The notes under the pieces were generated by a model. The model made no database searches. It was not told the DNA's origin and worked only from the letters and a program-made list of their open reading frames with translations. A stretch of DNA of 64,000 nucleotides, from positions 15,681,264 through 15,745,263 of the forward strand of contig JAGGNK010000002.1 in the NCBI GenBank assembly GCA_017590115.1, given 5' to 3'. Made by a program: the position numbers and the translations under genes. Of this stretch, positions 23,572 through 35,126 are shown in pieces; position 1 is the first letter of the stretch, and each line of letters opens with the position of its first letter. The stretch is from Montifringilla adamsi. Its lineage: Eukaryota > Chordata > Aves > Passeriformes > Passeridae.

Positions 23572-26500
23572 GATTCTCTTTCCTGCTCTAAAAATTACTT
23601 CATTCAACTAAATACTGCAAACTTTCTCTATTTCACATTGATTTACTTAAAACACTGCGAGAACCACAGAGCTGAAGAGCTGAACGCAGTAGGCAAGGAG
23701 GCTGTTTGGGTTCCCCAAGGAATGGCATATTCAATTATATATTGAGGGTCTGATTTCCTAGAAGGTTAAATTCAGGAAATACTGGGATTTCAGTCATCTT
23801 TGTATTTGACCACAGTGTGAAGCTGGATGGATTCCCAGAGCCAACAAATCCTTCTACTGCATTTGACCACCCGACCTCCTAAAATGCCCCATTAAAGGCC
23901 AGTGCTTATTATTCATCCATGCTCATTCTTTGTGCAGCCTCCAATTTTCACTGTGGTAAAGCAGACAAACCCTAGCACAGATAAACATTGGGTATTGATT
24001 TTGTTATTTATAGGGGGAGCTCGGGCTCAGTCCTCCCCCTGCAACACTCAACAGAATATAAAGCATAATTTCCCCACTAGTGATTACATAAGAGGAAATG
24101 TGATAATTCTTATCATAATGGCACTGCTCAGTGCTCACATGGGAGGACATCTTACAAAGACCTTTCAGAAATTCTGGTTTTGGTGCTACAGAGATTATTT
24201 CACTTGAGTGAGGAGAAGAGTTTTAGGCATGTTCCAACACAATAAATTTTGACCGTAATGGCTGAATGAACCAAATGATTTGGACACACAAGTTCATAAT
24301 TTTCCTATCAATAATTCTACATATAAAAATACATCTCCATGTGGAACATGGATTTATTGAGAATGAGAGTCCATTCATACATTTCCAGAACACTTATTTA
24401 AAATATAAAGCTGAAAAGCCTGAGTTTGAATATTAACGACAATGCCTCAGGTTAAGATGAATATTTATTGCAAACTTCTTCTGAAAAATGGGAACAGTCT
24501 AAACCACGTCATCTAGATGAACTTTTTTTTTTCCCCCACAACATGGCAGAAAAAATACTAAATATTTTAAGGTACTTCAGTAGGGAATAGGAGTATTTTT
24601 TGCTATGCAAATATATTTGGAGAGAGAAGGATTTTTGTGTTCAAGAGGGAATGTTGCTTGAGAGAAGCTTGTACTTATCAAGTTCTACTGTTATAAGGGA
24701 AAGTGGAGGTAGTTATAAAGGGAAAAATAGACAATTGCTCTTAAATCCTGCACCATTAACAGTTGTGCTGTGTGGGAGAAGGAATAAGTAAGGTTTTGCT
24801 TTAAAGAAGGTACTTATGACCTGGCAGTTACAGCTCCTGCCTCGGGCTCCTGAGGAAAAAAGCTTTTAAGTGCCGAGCTGGGCTGAGGTTGTTGAGTTAA
24901 GGAGCGGGTGAGTGGGAGCTGTTCCACAGGCAGAAACAGGCTGCTCTGCCCCTGCTGGGCTGGCTGACTGAAAACCAGCTGAGCTTCTCCAGTGCAATGC
25001 TGAGCTGGCTTAACAGAGATTTTAAACAGGCTGTGCCGCATGAGCTTGGGTGGAGGATCACCCTGAGCTTTGGCGTGGATTGGCCGTGCTCACCCTGCTC
25101 TGCTTCCCTTGGGGTAAGGGCAGAGCAAGACTTTCTGCCCACAAAATCCCAGATCCACGAGCTGATATCCCAAGTGTGCCACCAGCTCCTGCAGGGATGT
25201 GCAGGAAGCCTCTGTGCCCCAAAAAGGTTGTGCTCACTCTGGCACTTCCAATAAAAATATCAATGATTATAAACGTATCATAAATATAATATATAAACAT
25301 ATATCAGGTGTTTTACAGGTGCTGACCATATGAGCAAAGCGATTAATGGGGAAATTCCTTTGTATCAGAAAAACTAGTGCCTCTATTCTGCTAAAAAGAA
25401 AGACAGTTAATATTTGCTTGCATTAATCTCTTAAATATAGAGCAGTTTGCTTTAGATCTCTGGTATTTCCCTTCCAAGTACAGGCCTGACTGGAAGCCAC
25501 AGCAAACCCATCCCATTTATTCTTTTTAACTTCACTGCTGAAGATCTGAAGAACCAATAAGTCTCTCAACCAAAATCCCCCCTCATTCCTTTAAAATGCA
25601 AGTTAATACAACACGCTTTCTATTCCATCAAATAAAACCTCTCCACTGAAAACTTAGAAAAGAACTGATTGGCCCACTTAAGACTGCCCATGACTTGGGA
25701 AACAGGAAAATCTATAACATGTCAAAACCAGGCAACTGCAAAAGTTGAAACTGTGCTCATCCAGCCCATTTCCCAGCAGGCTTGCACATGCAGAGTTGCT
25801 AAACCTCATTACAATGTAGCATAAATGGAGGGCTAATTAACATAAGAAACAGATCCAAAAGAAAATCCCATCAACATACATGAAAACGAAGTTGATGTGT
25901 TTGAAATTCAGCCAGCTACAAATTAATTCAACATAGATTACATATACAGGGAGAGAGAGGCTCCAGCAGAGTAACTGGCATTGTATGGGCATCTATGCCA
26001 GAGAGATTCCCCTTTCCCCTGCATCCCCTCCCAATCAGGAAGATGAATTATATTTGTGCACCATATGCTCCAGCACCAAACCAAGCAGTGGTCAACCTCT
26101 TCGTCCTGATAGCTGTAATTTCTTTATAAATTAATTTGTGCTATGTCTGTTTTCCCCCTCTCTAGACAAGTGGTTCTGGGCCAAACACAGTCACATGGTG
26201 GCTTGTAAAAGGCGGAGGTGTCTAATTGCTGCACCCCTGCACTGTCACTGCCAGCTTGTGGTGCTGTGGGAATCCCTCTGAGAGCAGAGCAGGAGAGAAA
26301 GATGCCTGAACTGTGATCAGGATGGGAGAAGCTCTGTGCTGGTGTTTCTCTGTACCCCAGGATCCAAACTAGATTTACTGGAGCAAGCAGTGGAGCTGAG
26401 GACAGAGCAGAGCTGCAAACTCTGGCCATGCCAAGGTTTGCCTGGGCAAGGACTCTTCCCACATCAGAGCTGCTGCTGTGAGCAATTCCTGTACACAATT

Positions 26501-28960
26501 CACACTGCGGTCACGGACAGCCTCCTTACACCAAAGGTTTTCAGAAATATCATTTTATCCACCAGATACAACTATGAGCAGTCCCACTGCTGCAGTGCAA
26601 GCACCTGAACCATATTATTTGAAGAAAATAACTTTGGGAATCCTGTTTCCACTCAAGCTGCTGCTGTTTGGCTGAGCAGGGGATATGTGTGTCCTCACGC
26701 TGGAGGAAGAACCATTTTTCTTCTATTTATTGCTCTGGTCTCTAGATCTCAAATTATCTGAAATACTGTCTTAGTTAAGTTCATATTGCTCTGCCCTTCA
26801 GGTCATAGCAGATGCCAGGACCAGAATATTCTCTAAAACACTGGCAGCTGTTTGTTTGAGTGGACTTTTATAGGTCTGAAGCCTCATTAGTTGTTTTCAT
26901 GACCTGAATACTAATTTAGCAGCGTGCTTCTTGGGCTCTGGATCTGAACACTCAGAAAATTCCAATTAATTTCAATCTATAGGTACTAGTTATCCTTACT
27001 TAAAACAATATGAATTAGTTTAATAAATGCCTTTTATGCCCATAGAAATTCTGTGTAAGTATAGCAGATGATTAACAGAATCCCTGTAATAAAGTATTTT
27101 ATGTCAAGATGTCCCACGTACAGCAAAAAATAAATTGTTGGGTCAAGTGGCAAGTGAATGATATTCAGGATTGGTAACACCTCATTAAAAACCATTTCAA
27201 CTGCCCTAAGGCAAGATGTTAATACACAGTAATTGTCTGCCCAGAGTGAATCTTTTTGCAGTTACATGAATAATGCAAAGTAACTAAATATGCTTGTTTA
27301 TGTATTTAACATATTCACTATAACTTCAAAGCTAAAGACTCATTTTTTTTAGTGTTTTATGCTATAATCACAAGTTCACAAATAGGAGAAAGAAGGATAA
27401 AAACACCCCCTTCTGCAACTGCAAACTTCACTTGCAGAAAACAAAGTATGAAAATAATTTAATTAGGGTATCTGTGAATCCCAAGGAATTAGTAGTGCTG
27501 CTACATCTGCACTCGTTGCTCCAATAAAAATGTAAACAAATAATAGGACACCATTAATTGTAATTTAAACAGTGTAAGTGATGCCTATTGCTGCACAGAA
27601 AATTACAGAATGTTTTCCAACTGCATTTGTGAAATTGTGTATGTGTTTTTAGCATGTTAGCAAAGAATAGCTGTAAGTAGTGGGACAAAAATTCCAGTAA
27701 ATCTCAAGTACCCTCACAAACAGAACACAATCTGCATCTTCAATCTGCCTGTAGAAAAGGAATTTGAGATTTATCCATCTCCAAATAATATTTTGATCTT
27801 TTGTTTCAGACTTTGAATGTCTGGATAAAAGGAGTTCACTTTTCTGTTGGATTACTTTTTTATAAACTACTACCCAAATTTTTGGAAAGGCTTTGGAAAG
27901 GCTGGAATTCTTAACACTAATCCCTGAATTCAGTCCTTCATAAGGTATTTTATGAAAGTAGATGTCTTGATATGCACTGAGTGTTGAAATAAGTAGTTTA
28001 AAACTTGGGCAGAGAAAAATAATATCTCTTATCTGAAATTATTTTTACAAAATCTTTTTCTCTGAAACTACTTGATCATTGGTATATAATTTGTGTATTC
28101 TAGTGTTGCTGTAAGATGTAAACAAGATCTAATCTAATGTTCCAGAATATTAATGTCCCATATGAATATTTCATTTATTATTCATGCTTAGAAAGTAGCC
28201 AGTGTTATTGGGTTTGCTCTGCTGCAGAGAGCTCAAAGATATGATCTGGTTTGCAATCTAGAATAAATGCTCTGTTTCAGTTGAGCAAGAACCTGGTACC
28301 ACTGGTTTTCCACTGGCAGGAGACAGAGTGGGTGACGAACAACAGCTCATTCCCCACTCTTCAGAATTAAGTACAATTTCCTGCTAATTTCTGGAGGTCT
28401 ATCCTGAAAGACATGTATTAATTAGCACACAAATAAAATTTATGTAACTGTAAATTGTGTCAGTACAGAACTTTTTACACTTAGGGAAGAGAATTTATTT
28501 GGTGACTCTGTAACCCAGTGACTTGTATGGGTCCTGTAAAAATCAACCTCCCAGGACAGGAATCCATGGTAGGGAATTCAAATCCCTGAGCAAACAAGCT
28601 GTCCTTTAATTAGACATCTTGAGCTATATTTCTCACTGTCTGTATTCTGAACTTATGATCTAATCAAATCAGGAGAGAAAAAAATAATAGGAGGAGGAAC
28701 CATGAACTTAGAGCAGCAGTGAGACTGAGCAGAAATCAGAGAAAAACCTAGTGGGTTTGCACAGATTTTTCAAAATGTAGAAATCAATGCCAGGTATGTT
28801 CTGGGCAGTCTGAAGCCCCCTGAAGAAATGAGAAGGAGTTGTTCTCTCCCTCCCACTGTTGTGTTTCAGCCTCGATTTCAAAGGTCTCTTTTTCAGAGAA
28901 GCCAGGATAGTTCATGCCTACCCTACACTTGGCCCTCCCTGCTGAGAATACCAAGAAGAA
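23572..28960. other. Long AT-rich stretch without a recognisable gene
   Basis: There is a GC-richer part at about 24810-25250 with overlapping frames on both strands, and the rest is AT-rich. The interval of about 27000-27700 is dense in TAAT, ATTTAAC and ATGAATAATGCAAAG words, the texture often seen in conserved noncoding elements. Nothing resembles a known exon, RNA or mobile element. Confidence 0.45.
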
Positions 28961-28969
28961 TGTCTCATC

Positions 28970-29045
28970 TCCATGTGATATTTAATCTCCTCTGCAAACC
29001 CCTGAGGGGCAGAGATCACATCTACTTGTCTGTAAAACCTAATGT
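28970..29045 (+). mobile_element. Possible ancient L3/L2-like (CR1 clade) 3' tail
   Basis: The words CTGCAAACCCCTGAGGGGCAGAGATCACATCTACTT, then CTGTAAAACCTAATGTGCACATATGG follow the layout of the old amniote L2/L3 tail. That tail has 'gtaagctccttgagggcagggac..gtct' followed by a 'tgtacagcgcctagcacaatgg'-like end. The match is by eye and diverged. If right, this is a relic shared across amniotes and much older than the CR1 copies nearby. The reading frame at 28828-29190 overlaps it and is therefore unlikely to be a gene. Confidence 0.45.
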
Positions 29046-29589
29046 GCACATATGGCAAAGAACAAATAGTAAAAAGGATCACAGACAATACGTGAGGCTA
29101 AGTTTTGTTTACCTTTCTGACAAGAGAGTGTATTTATGCCACAATTACTTTCCAGAATACTTAAGCCCCATAAAGCCTGTGCAGCTCTAACCAGGGTGAG
29201 GTGACATCATTCAGTACAAGAACAAAAAGTTTTATCATCAGCTTTTTCACAGGCAAAAGTGTCCTGTTAAGAGCATTTGAGGTTGAAAGGTTAGTTAGGA
29301 AGACTGAGTCCTTTGTTTTGTCCTAATGTATAAATGATGTGGCAGCTGCTCCCTGATTTAAGAGGAACTGGACAATCTCTAATAATGGCAATGAAACGTA
29401 ATGCAAGGAACGACAGAAATTTTCAGCTTTTCAACGCTTTTTTCCTATTTCTTTCCTGGTCAAAGAGCAGTGTGCAGTAGCTGCACAGTGCCAGCAGTGC
29501 CCTGCTGGGGATTGCTGACCTGGAGCAGGGATTTGGGAGGGGAGATGTTCCTCAGGAGTGTGCCCATCCCTGCACAAGGCTCTCACCAG
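29046..29589. other. Non-genic DNA
   Basis: AT-rich sequence becoming GC-richer towards 29460-29590. No recognised features. Confidence 0.45.
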
Positions 29590-29634
29590 CGGCTCCAGCG
29601 CCACAGAACCGCTCACGGCTCGCGGGCTGGCACG
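29590..29634. other. Small CpG cluster
   Basis: Seven CpG dinucleotides fall in 45 bases, including a CTCGCGGG word, while hundreds of bases on either side are nearly CpG-free. It is too short for a CpG island. It could be an unmethylated regulatory core or young GC-rich sequence. Confidence 0.5.
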
Positions 29635-32600
29635 GCTGCCTCTGCCTGCTCTCTTTCCAGCTGGAGGCTGGGCCAGGAAAAGCCACCATTACATCTGTAA
29701 AGTAATTCAAACCAGCAGCCTGCTTTGGGCAGGATGACAGTGGGTGGAAATAATGCAGGTGAAGAGCTAAAAACTGCCTTCCAAAGGCAAAGCCCTCCAC
29801 TGAAATCATAAAGTGTGCATATGATGGCTGGGTTGGAGCAGGGAGCCAGCTTTCTGCCAGAGCTGGCATGGGAGCAGAACATTATTTGGATTCAAAAACT
29901 ATGTTAGAGAAGGACAACAACATTGTCTTAATGACTCATTTTTGTCAGACCGGATTCAAAACTTATACCAACAAATTTGACATTTCGTACTGCTCTGCAG
30001 AAAGCAAGTAAAATGAGTCCATGTTTTAAAACAGCAGGGAAGCTTCCAGTGCTACAATTAACTGGTAACATATGCCACTGCTGCCAAGAGGATTTTTAAT
30101 CTCTTTAAACATTAATGTAGCATTTTTGCTTCTGTCGCAATAAGGCAGCCATCTGTGTTTGAACCTGCTGGGAAACTGGGGATATGTTTACAGAGAGAGA
30201 AATAGAGAGAGGCAGAGAGGGAGGTAGACATCCATGTTTCCAGACCCAGCATCAAAAATAACAATTCAAACCTTTTAAATAGTATTATTAAGGTGTCATA
30301 TAGCGGTAGGAAGATTGTTAAAATGCTCAGACTGCTCAATTTAAAACTGTATGAGAAACTAACCCCCAACCCAGAACATACTCTCCTTATTTAATATACT
30401 TGTTTTTTTGCATGACTGTGAGCAGTTAATAAAGGATTTCATTACAGACTTATTTCCAGGAAAATCCCGGGTCTATGACATTGAAACAAAACTTTTATAT
30501 GATATTGAGCAACAGTATAAAGCTGAGAGTTCTGTAAATCCTTTCAGCATGAGCCTCAAATTCTGCACTGTAGTCTCACATTTATGAGGTTTTAATTTAA
30601 TTTTTTTTTTTTTATTGGGAACTAATGTCCTCTGAGAACCAGATACAAAAATGCAAGCTCACAGCTACCCTCTAGAGACGTATAAAAGGTGACGGATCTT
30701 GGAAAAACATCAGCCCTGCTGTCTTTGCAGATTCTGTCGGCACTCCTTGGGATGACAGACTTCAACAGGTCTGGGGGAAAGGAAAAGTGAGAGGGATTTG
30801 GGGTGAGGAGCTGCGCTCAAAACCAGGTCTGGAAAAACCATGGTCATCGATCTTTCTTGGTTTTGGGGATGATCCCAAAGCAGCTCCCTGGCGCAGGCTC
30901 TGGAGCCAATGCTGCCCCAAGAGCACAAGCAGATCCCAGCAGGGCCAGCCAGGGACAGGCAGTCACAAAAGTACCCAGCCAGAGTGGCAAAAATAACACA
31001 AAAAATAACCTGGTCCAATCCCCAGCTGAGGAGGGATCCCTGGGAAAACACCAGCCCTGACGCCGATCGCTGCAGCCTTTATGAATTCACATGGTTAATA
31101 TTTTTAATTTGGTGGGCTAAATTGTTAAGTGCTGACATCCAGCATCCTTTGATGAAGCTGCAGGTGCTCAGCACATTTTAAAATGTAGCCACACGTTTTT
31201 GGGCCCATTTGTTTTTCCTGGCTACAGCAATTCAGGTGGGAGGTTTTAAAGAACTTAAGTAGGCTTTTTGCTGCTGGGTTATTGCTGGTTGCTGTGGATA
31301 TATTGACTAATGGATGGAAAGGGGATACAGGAGTGGTCTATTGTGTTATTAAGGATTGTCAAGCAGGAGATAAAGCCCTTTTTAAATGGATATGTGCATA
31401 GGTTAAAATACATCACATGGATCCAGACATTACTGTATAAACCCTGGAGTGATAGCTTTGGTTACAGCTCCTAATTTAGTTTAAATGTAAAATGGCCATA
31501 AATAACAGTTATTTCTCACACAGACAATTAAGTACCCAATATTTGTAAAATACCATGTATCACACAGACCTCTAAAGTTTGAGAAAAATCTCATGCTGTT
31601 TTGGGGATTTATTACATCCTATATCTTTCCTATTACATCCCATATATTACCTAATGAAAGAAAACCTACATGAAAAGAACAATTTCCTTTCTCATAGTGC
31701 TTGTTTCAATTTGATATCTTTTTGTTTCAAACCAGCCCTTCCTTAGCTTTTCTGAACTTGGACCTGGCATGTACTGCCTTGTATCTTTATTATCTTTATG
31801 ATGTGTTGAACTCACCCATTTAAAGATGTGTAATTCTATGACAAGCCACTTCACCTGCCAACAGTTAAGATTGGACTATAACTGTGAATTGTTTGATTTT
31901 GATCACTAAATATGCACTGAAGTATTTAGGTTCCCAAATATTTTTGCCATTTTACTTTATAAAATATTTTATCACAAACCAATCCTCTTAAAATAGACTA
32001 AGGTAATATTGTTAGACAAAAATAATGATAGAAAGTCTAGCAAGGGAAACTAAAAATAAAGACAGCAAAATTCCTGACAATGACAGTATTTATGAGCCAC
32101 CTGCACATAAAAAGTGGAGTTTGTCTAGATCACTCATCATTGCTTTAAAAACTATTTTGTCCATCTATTTTTTTAATACTTGAGGTTCCAGACAGATTTT
32201 GGCTTTGGAATGACAAACCGTGATTGCCTTGGATTTTGTTTTGTGCAAAACGTTTGAGATAAAAATTCTGCATAAGAACAATTTTTTTTTTCTATTTAAT
32301 AAATTTTTGGAGAATTCTCACTCTCCACAATCTCTCTGTACAGAATTTTCCTGCATTATGCCCAGTGGCAAAGAAAGGATGCTGGACTTGCTCCTGCTTG
32401 TCCATATATTCACTTCCTTAAAAACAAGGGCAGTATGATTGAGATATGACCAAAGCTAAGTATTTGTATATATTTTTTCCACACAGAAACTGAAAGTTTA
32501 ACACTTCAGTTAACTTTAAAAAGAAATCCTTTACTAGGTATTTAATTCAGTGAGCACCTGCGGGTGATAGGTATTAGCAACAGAATATTAAAGTTTTGTG

Positions 32601-33539
32601 ATGGACAAATTAAGGACTAAAAATTAACTTAGAGAAAAATATTGATAGTAAAAAGCCCAGCATGAAATCTGCTGATAAAACAGTTACTAAAACCTCATTC
32701 TCTTCAAGAGTGTTCAAGGAAATACCAATATTCATTCAATAGCAAAAAACCCAACAGAGAAATAATATTCTGCGATCAGCAGAGGCAGTCCAGAGAGGCT
32801 GTTAATGTAGCAAAGAAATCAATCAGCTTGGCCAGCAATGATTTGTTCCTGTTCCACCAGGTCACTCTTCCCACCTTGTACCTGAAAACGATTCCCACGA
32901 GAACACAACTGAAGTTGGTTTTTCCAGGCCCAGAATTCTCCATCCCCTCCTTGCCCTAAGAAGGAATCCCACTTGTGAGCCTTACAGCCAGATTCAAACA
33001 ATTTCTGGTGGCAGGAGGAAGAGATCTCTGCCAGGTGCCAAATATAAACCAACACAATGGTTGGCAGTGTAGTAAACTTGCTTAAATTGTATTTTTTCTT
33101 TTGGATTTTTTCAGCCTTGAGTAAATGGACCTCCCTTGGATTGGAAATGGCAATTGAAACATTATATAAATCAGCACGCCAGCTTTTTAAAGGCATAAAA
33201 ATAAATTAAAACTTGAAAATTTGGATTCAACAAGTTCATCCTGCTTGTAACTGACAGTGTCAATATACTGAAATGATACAAGTTACAGTTCCTAGTTCTA
33301 ATTTTTGGTCCATGCTGCTTTCAGTAACGAGTGTTTTTGGCTCAAATATGAATTACTGCTCTTCTGAATGGAAGCTGACGAGTGCCATCCCACAGAACAG
33401 AGCACAAAGTCTTATCTCATGGAGGGCACTTACCAACTGCTACAAATACCACGTTCAAACTCATGTCATGACCAAAATCAAAGTTCATTTCTTCTGTTGT
33501 CAGTTCTCTACTGCTGTGGGAGCTCTCCTTACACACTAA
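29635..33539. other. AT-rich DNA without a recognisable gene
   Basis: A GA-rich microsatellite-like stretch (GAGAGAGAAATAGAGAGAGG) lies near 30192-30225, a T-rich run near 30598-30614, and a GC-richer part at about 30780-31060. No coding frame or mobile element is recognised. Confidence 0.5.
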
Positions 33540-34010
33540 TCAAAGTGATTTTCCCCCTCTCTCTGGATCAATTTCCTTCCACAATAAAAATCAATTCTCA
33601 GTCACTTTGTCTTCCCCAGTCAAAGTCAATTCCCCTCACGCTGACATACATATTCAAATGTCTCCCCTGTAACAGCAGCACAATCCAACCCACTGCAGGT
33701 CTTTATGAATTGATCTGCTTCACCCACGGGCAAACAAAATTAATCCCCACTCACACCTGCAGGATCAATTTCCTCATCCCAGCTTAACTCTGCTTCCCTC
33801 ACTGCCCATCCATCCCTCCATGACCCAGGAATGTGCTTCTGCCCTGCCTCGTGCCCTTGAGGAGCTCTGATCTCCTCCCATCACATCCCTTCCAGTTTTA
33901 TTCCAGCTTTTCCCCTCCTTATTCCTCGTTCCAAACTGGTAGCTATCCCAGGATACACACTCCATTCTCCTTTCCTTTTTTTCACACCTCTGTCTGGGGT
34001 CTCTTACACA
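33540..34010 (+). other. Pyrimidine-rich stretch
   Basis: The plus strand is dominated by C and T, with CTCC, TTCC and CCATCCATCCCTCC words. Stop codons are depleted in some frames as a result (for example the frame ending near 33787). No gene is inferred. Confidence 0.5.
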
Positions 34011-35034
34011 CAATTCCTTCCCAGTTCAGTAATGGTGCAAGAAGTTTGCTTAAATAGAACTTGAAACACTCCATTGGCTCCAGGAATTCATTCTGCCTGT
34101 ATCTTTTATTTCCTTTTATTTTTTCATTTGTTTTGCTCAAGGTGCAACTCTTCTCTTACGTGCTGATCTTTTGAGATTTCAATACAAATTTCTCAGAAAC
34201 ATATCCCAGTTAAATTGTCACAATTCCATTAACTATCTTCTCTGAACATCTCAGACCCAATCCTTGCCTCTAACCAAGATTTGTGGGATGTCATTTTTCT
34301 AAAATCTTTTACAGATGGACTCTGAAGAAAACCCACCCACTCATCATATGTCTCTCATGGGGTTTTTATACCTTTTGGTAGATTTTCATCCAGACTTGCC
34401 TGATTATATTTTGAGAATAATTGTTTTACAGCTCAGGAAAAAAGAGAAAATGAAAACATAAGCAAATATTCTAAATAATATGCAAGGAGAATTTCATATT
34501 TCTCACCTTTTTGAGTAAGACTTCAGCTGGAGATAAATAGATAGGATAGGAAAGTAAGTGCAGAAAACAAAGGATATCAATATTCAAATTTTGGTGTAAA
34601 ACTATTAGATGTTATATTCAGAATAACTAAAATAATGGTCTGACAATTTTCACCTGGAATTTACTTCAATGAATGAAAACATTACACCTGCAACTGCAGT
34701 GCCGGACTGTGTTAGGCTGCTAATATAATTTCCTTCAAATTTTTTAGACAAAATTATAATTCTGTGATTGATATCATCATGCTTTAGCCTCAATCACTTC
34801 CACAAGATCAGCCTCCTTGATACATAATTCGGAAGATTCTGCTTTTTCTAGCAGAATAAATAAAGAGCATTTTTCCCCCCACCCAAAATAAAATTTATGC
34901 TTTAATAAAATTATTTCAGGGAAAAGCAAATTTATTCATTCACAATTGTCTTTATCATTGCCTCTACTTAAAACTTGCATTTAGAACTTGCAACACTATT
35001 TGCTGTTTGTGTGCTGGTTGGAATTAATTTCTAT

Positions 35035-35036
<2 letters not shown>
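34011..35036. other. AT-rich DNA
   Basis: Nothing recognisable before the poly(A) tract. Confidence 0.5.
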
Positions 35037-35104
<68 letters not shown>

Positions 35105-35126
35105 AAAAAAAAAAAAAAAAAAAAAA
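35037..35126 (+). repeat. Long poly(A) tract, A64-GAAC-A22
   Basis: Sixty-four uninterrupted A are followed by GAAC and twenty-two more A. I see no recognisable retrogene or SINE body immediately upstream, no polyadenylation signal at the usual distance, and no obvious target-site duplication. The poly-lysine or poly-phenylalanine frames across it are artefacts. Its true length may be uncertain because homopolymers of this size are error-prone in sequencing. Confidence 0.95.

Noticed and set aside
31800..31850. Another CR1 tip (ATTCTATGAC word)
   Set aside because: Only a single octamer-like word is present. The preceding pyrimidine-rich CR1 motif is absent.
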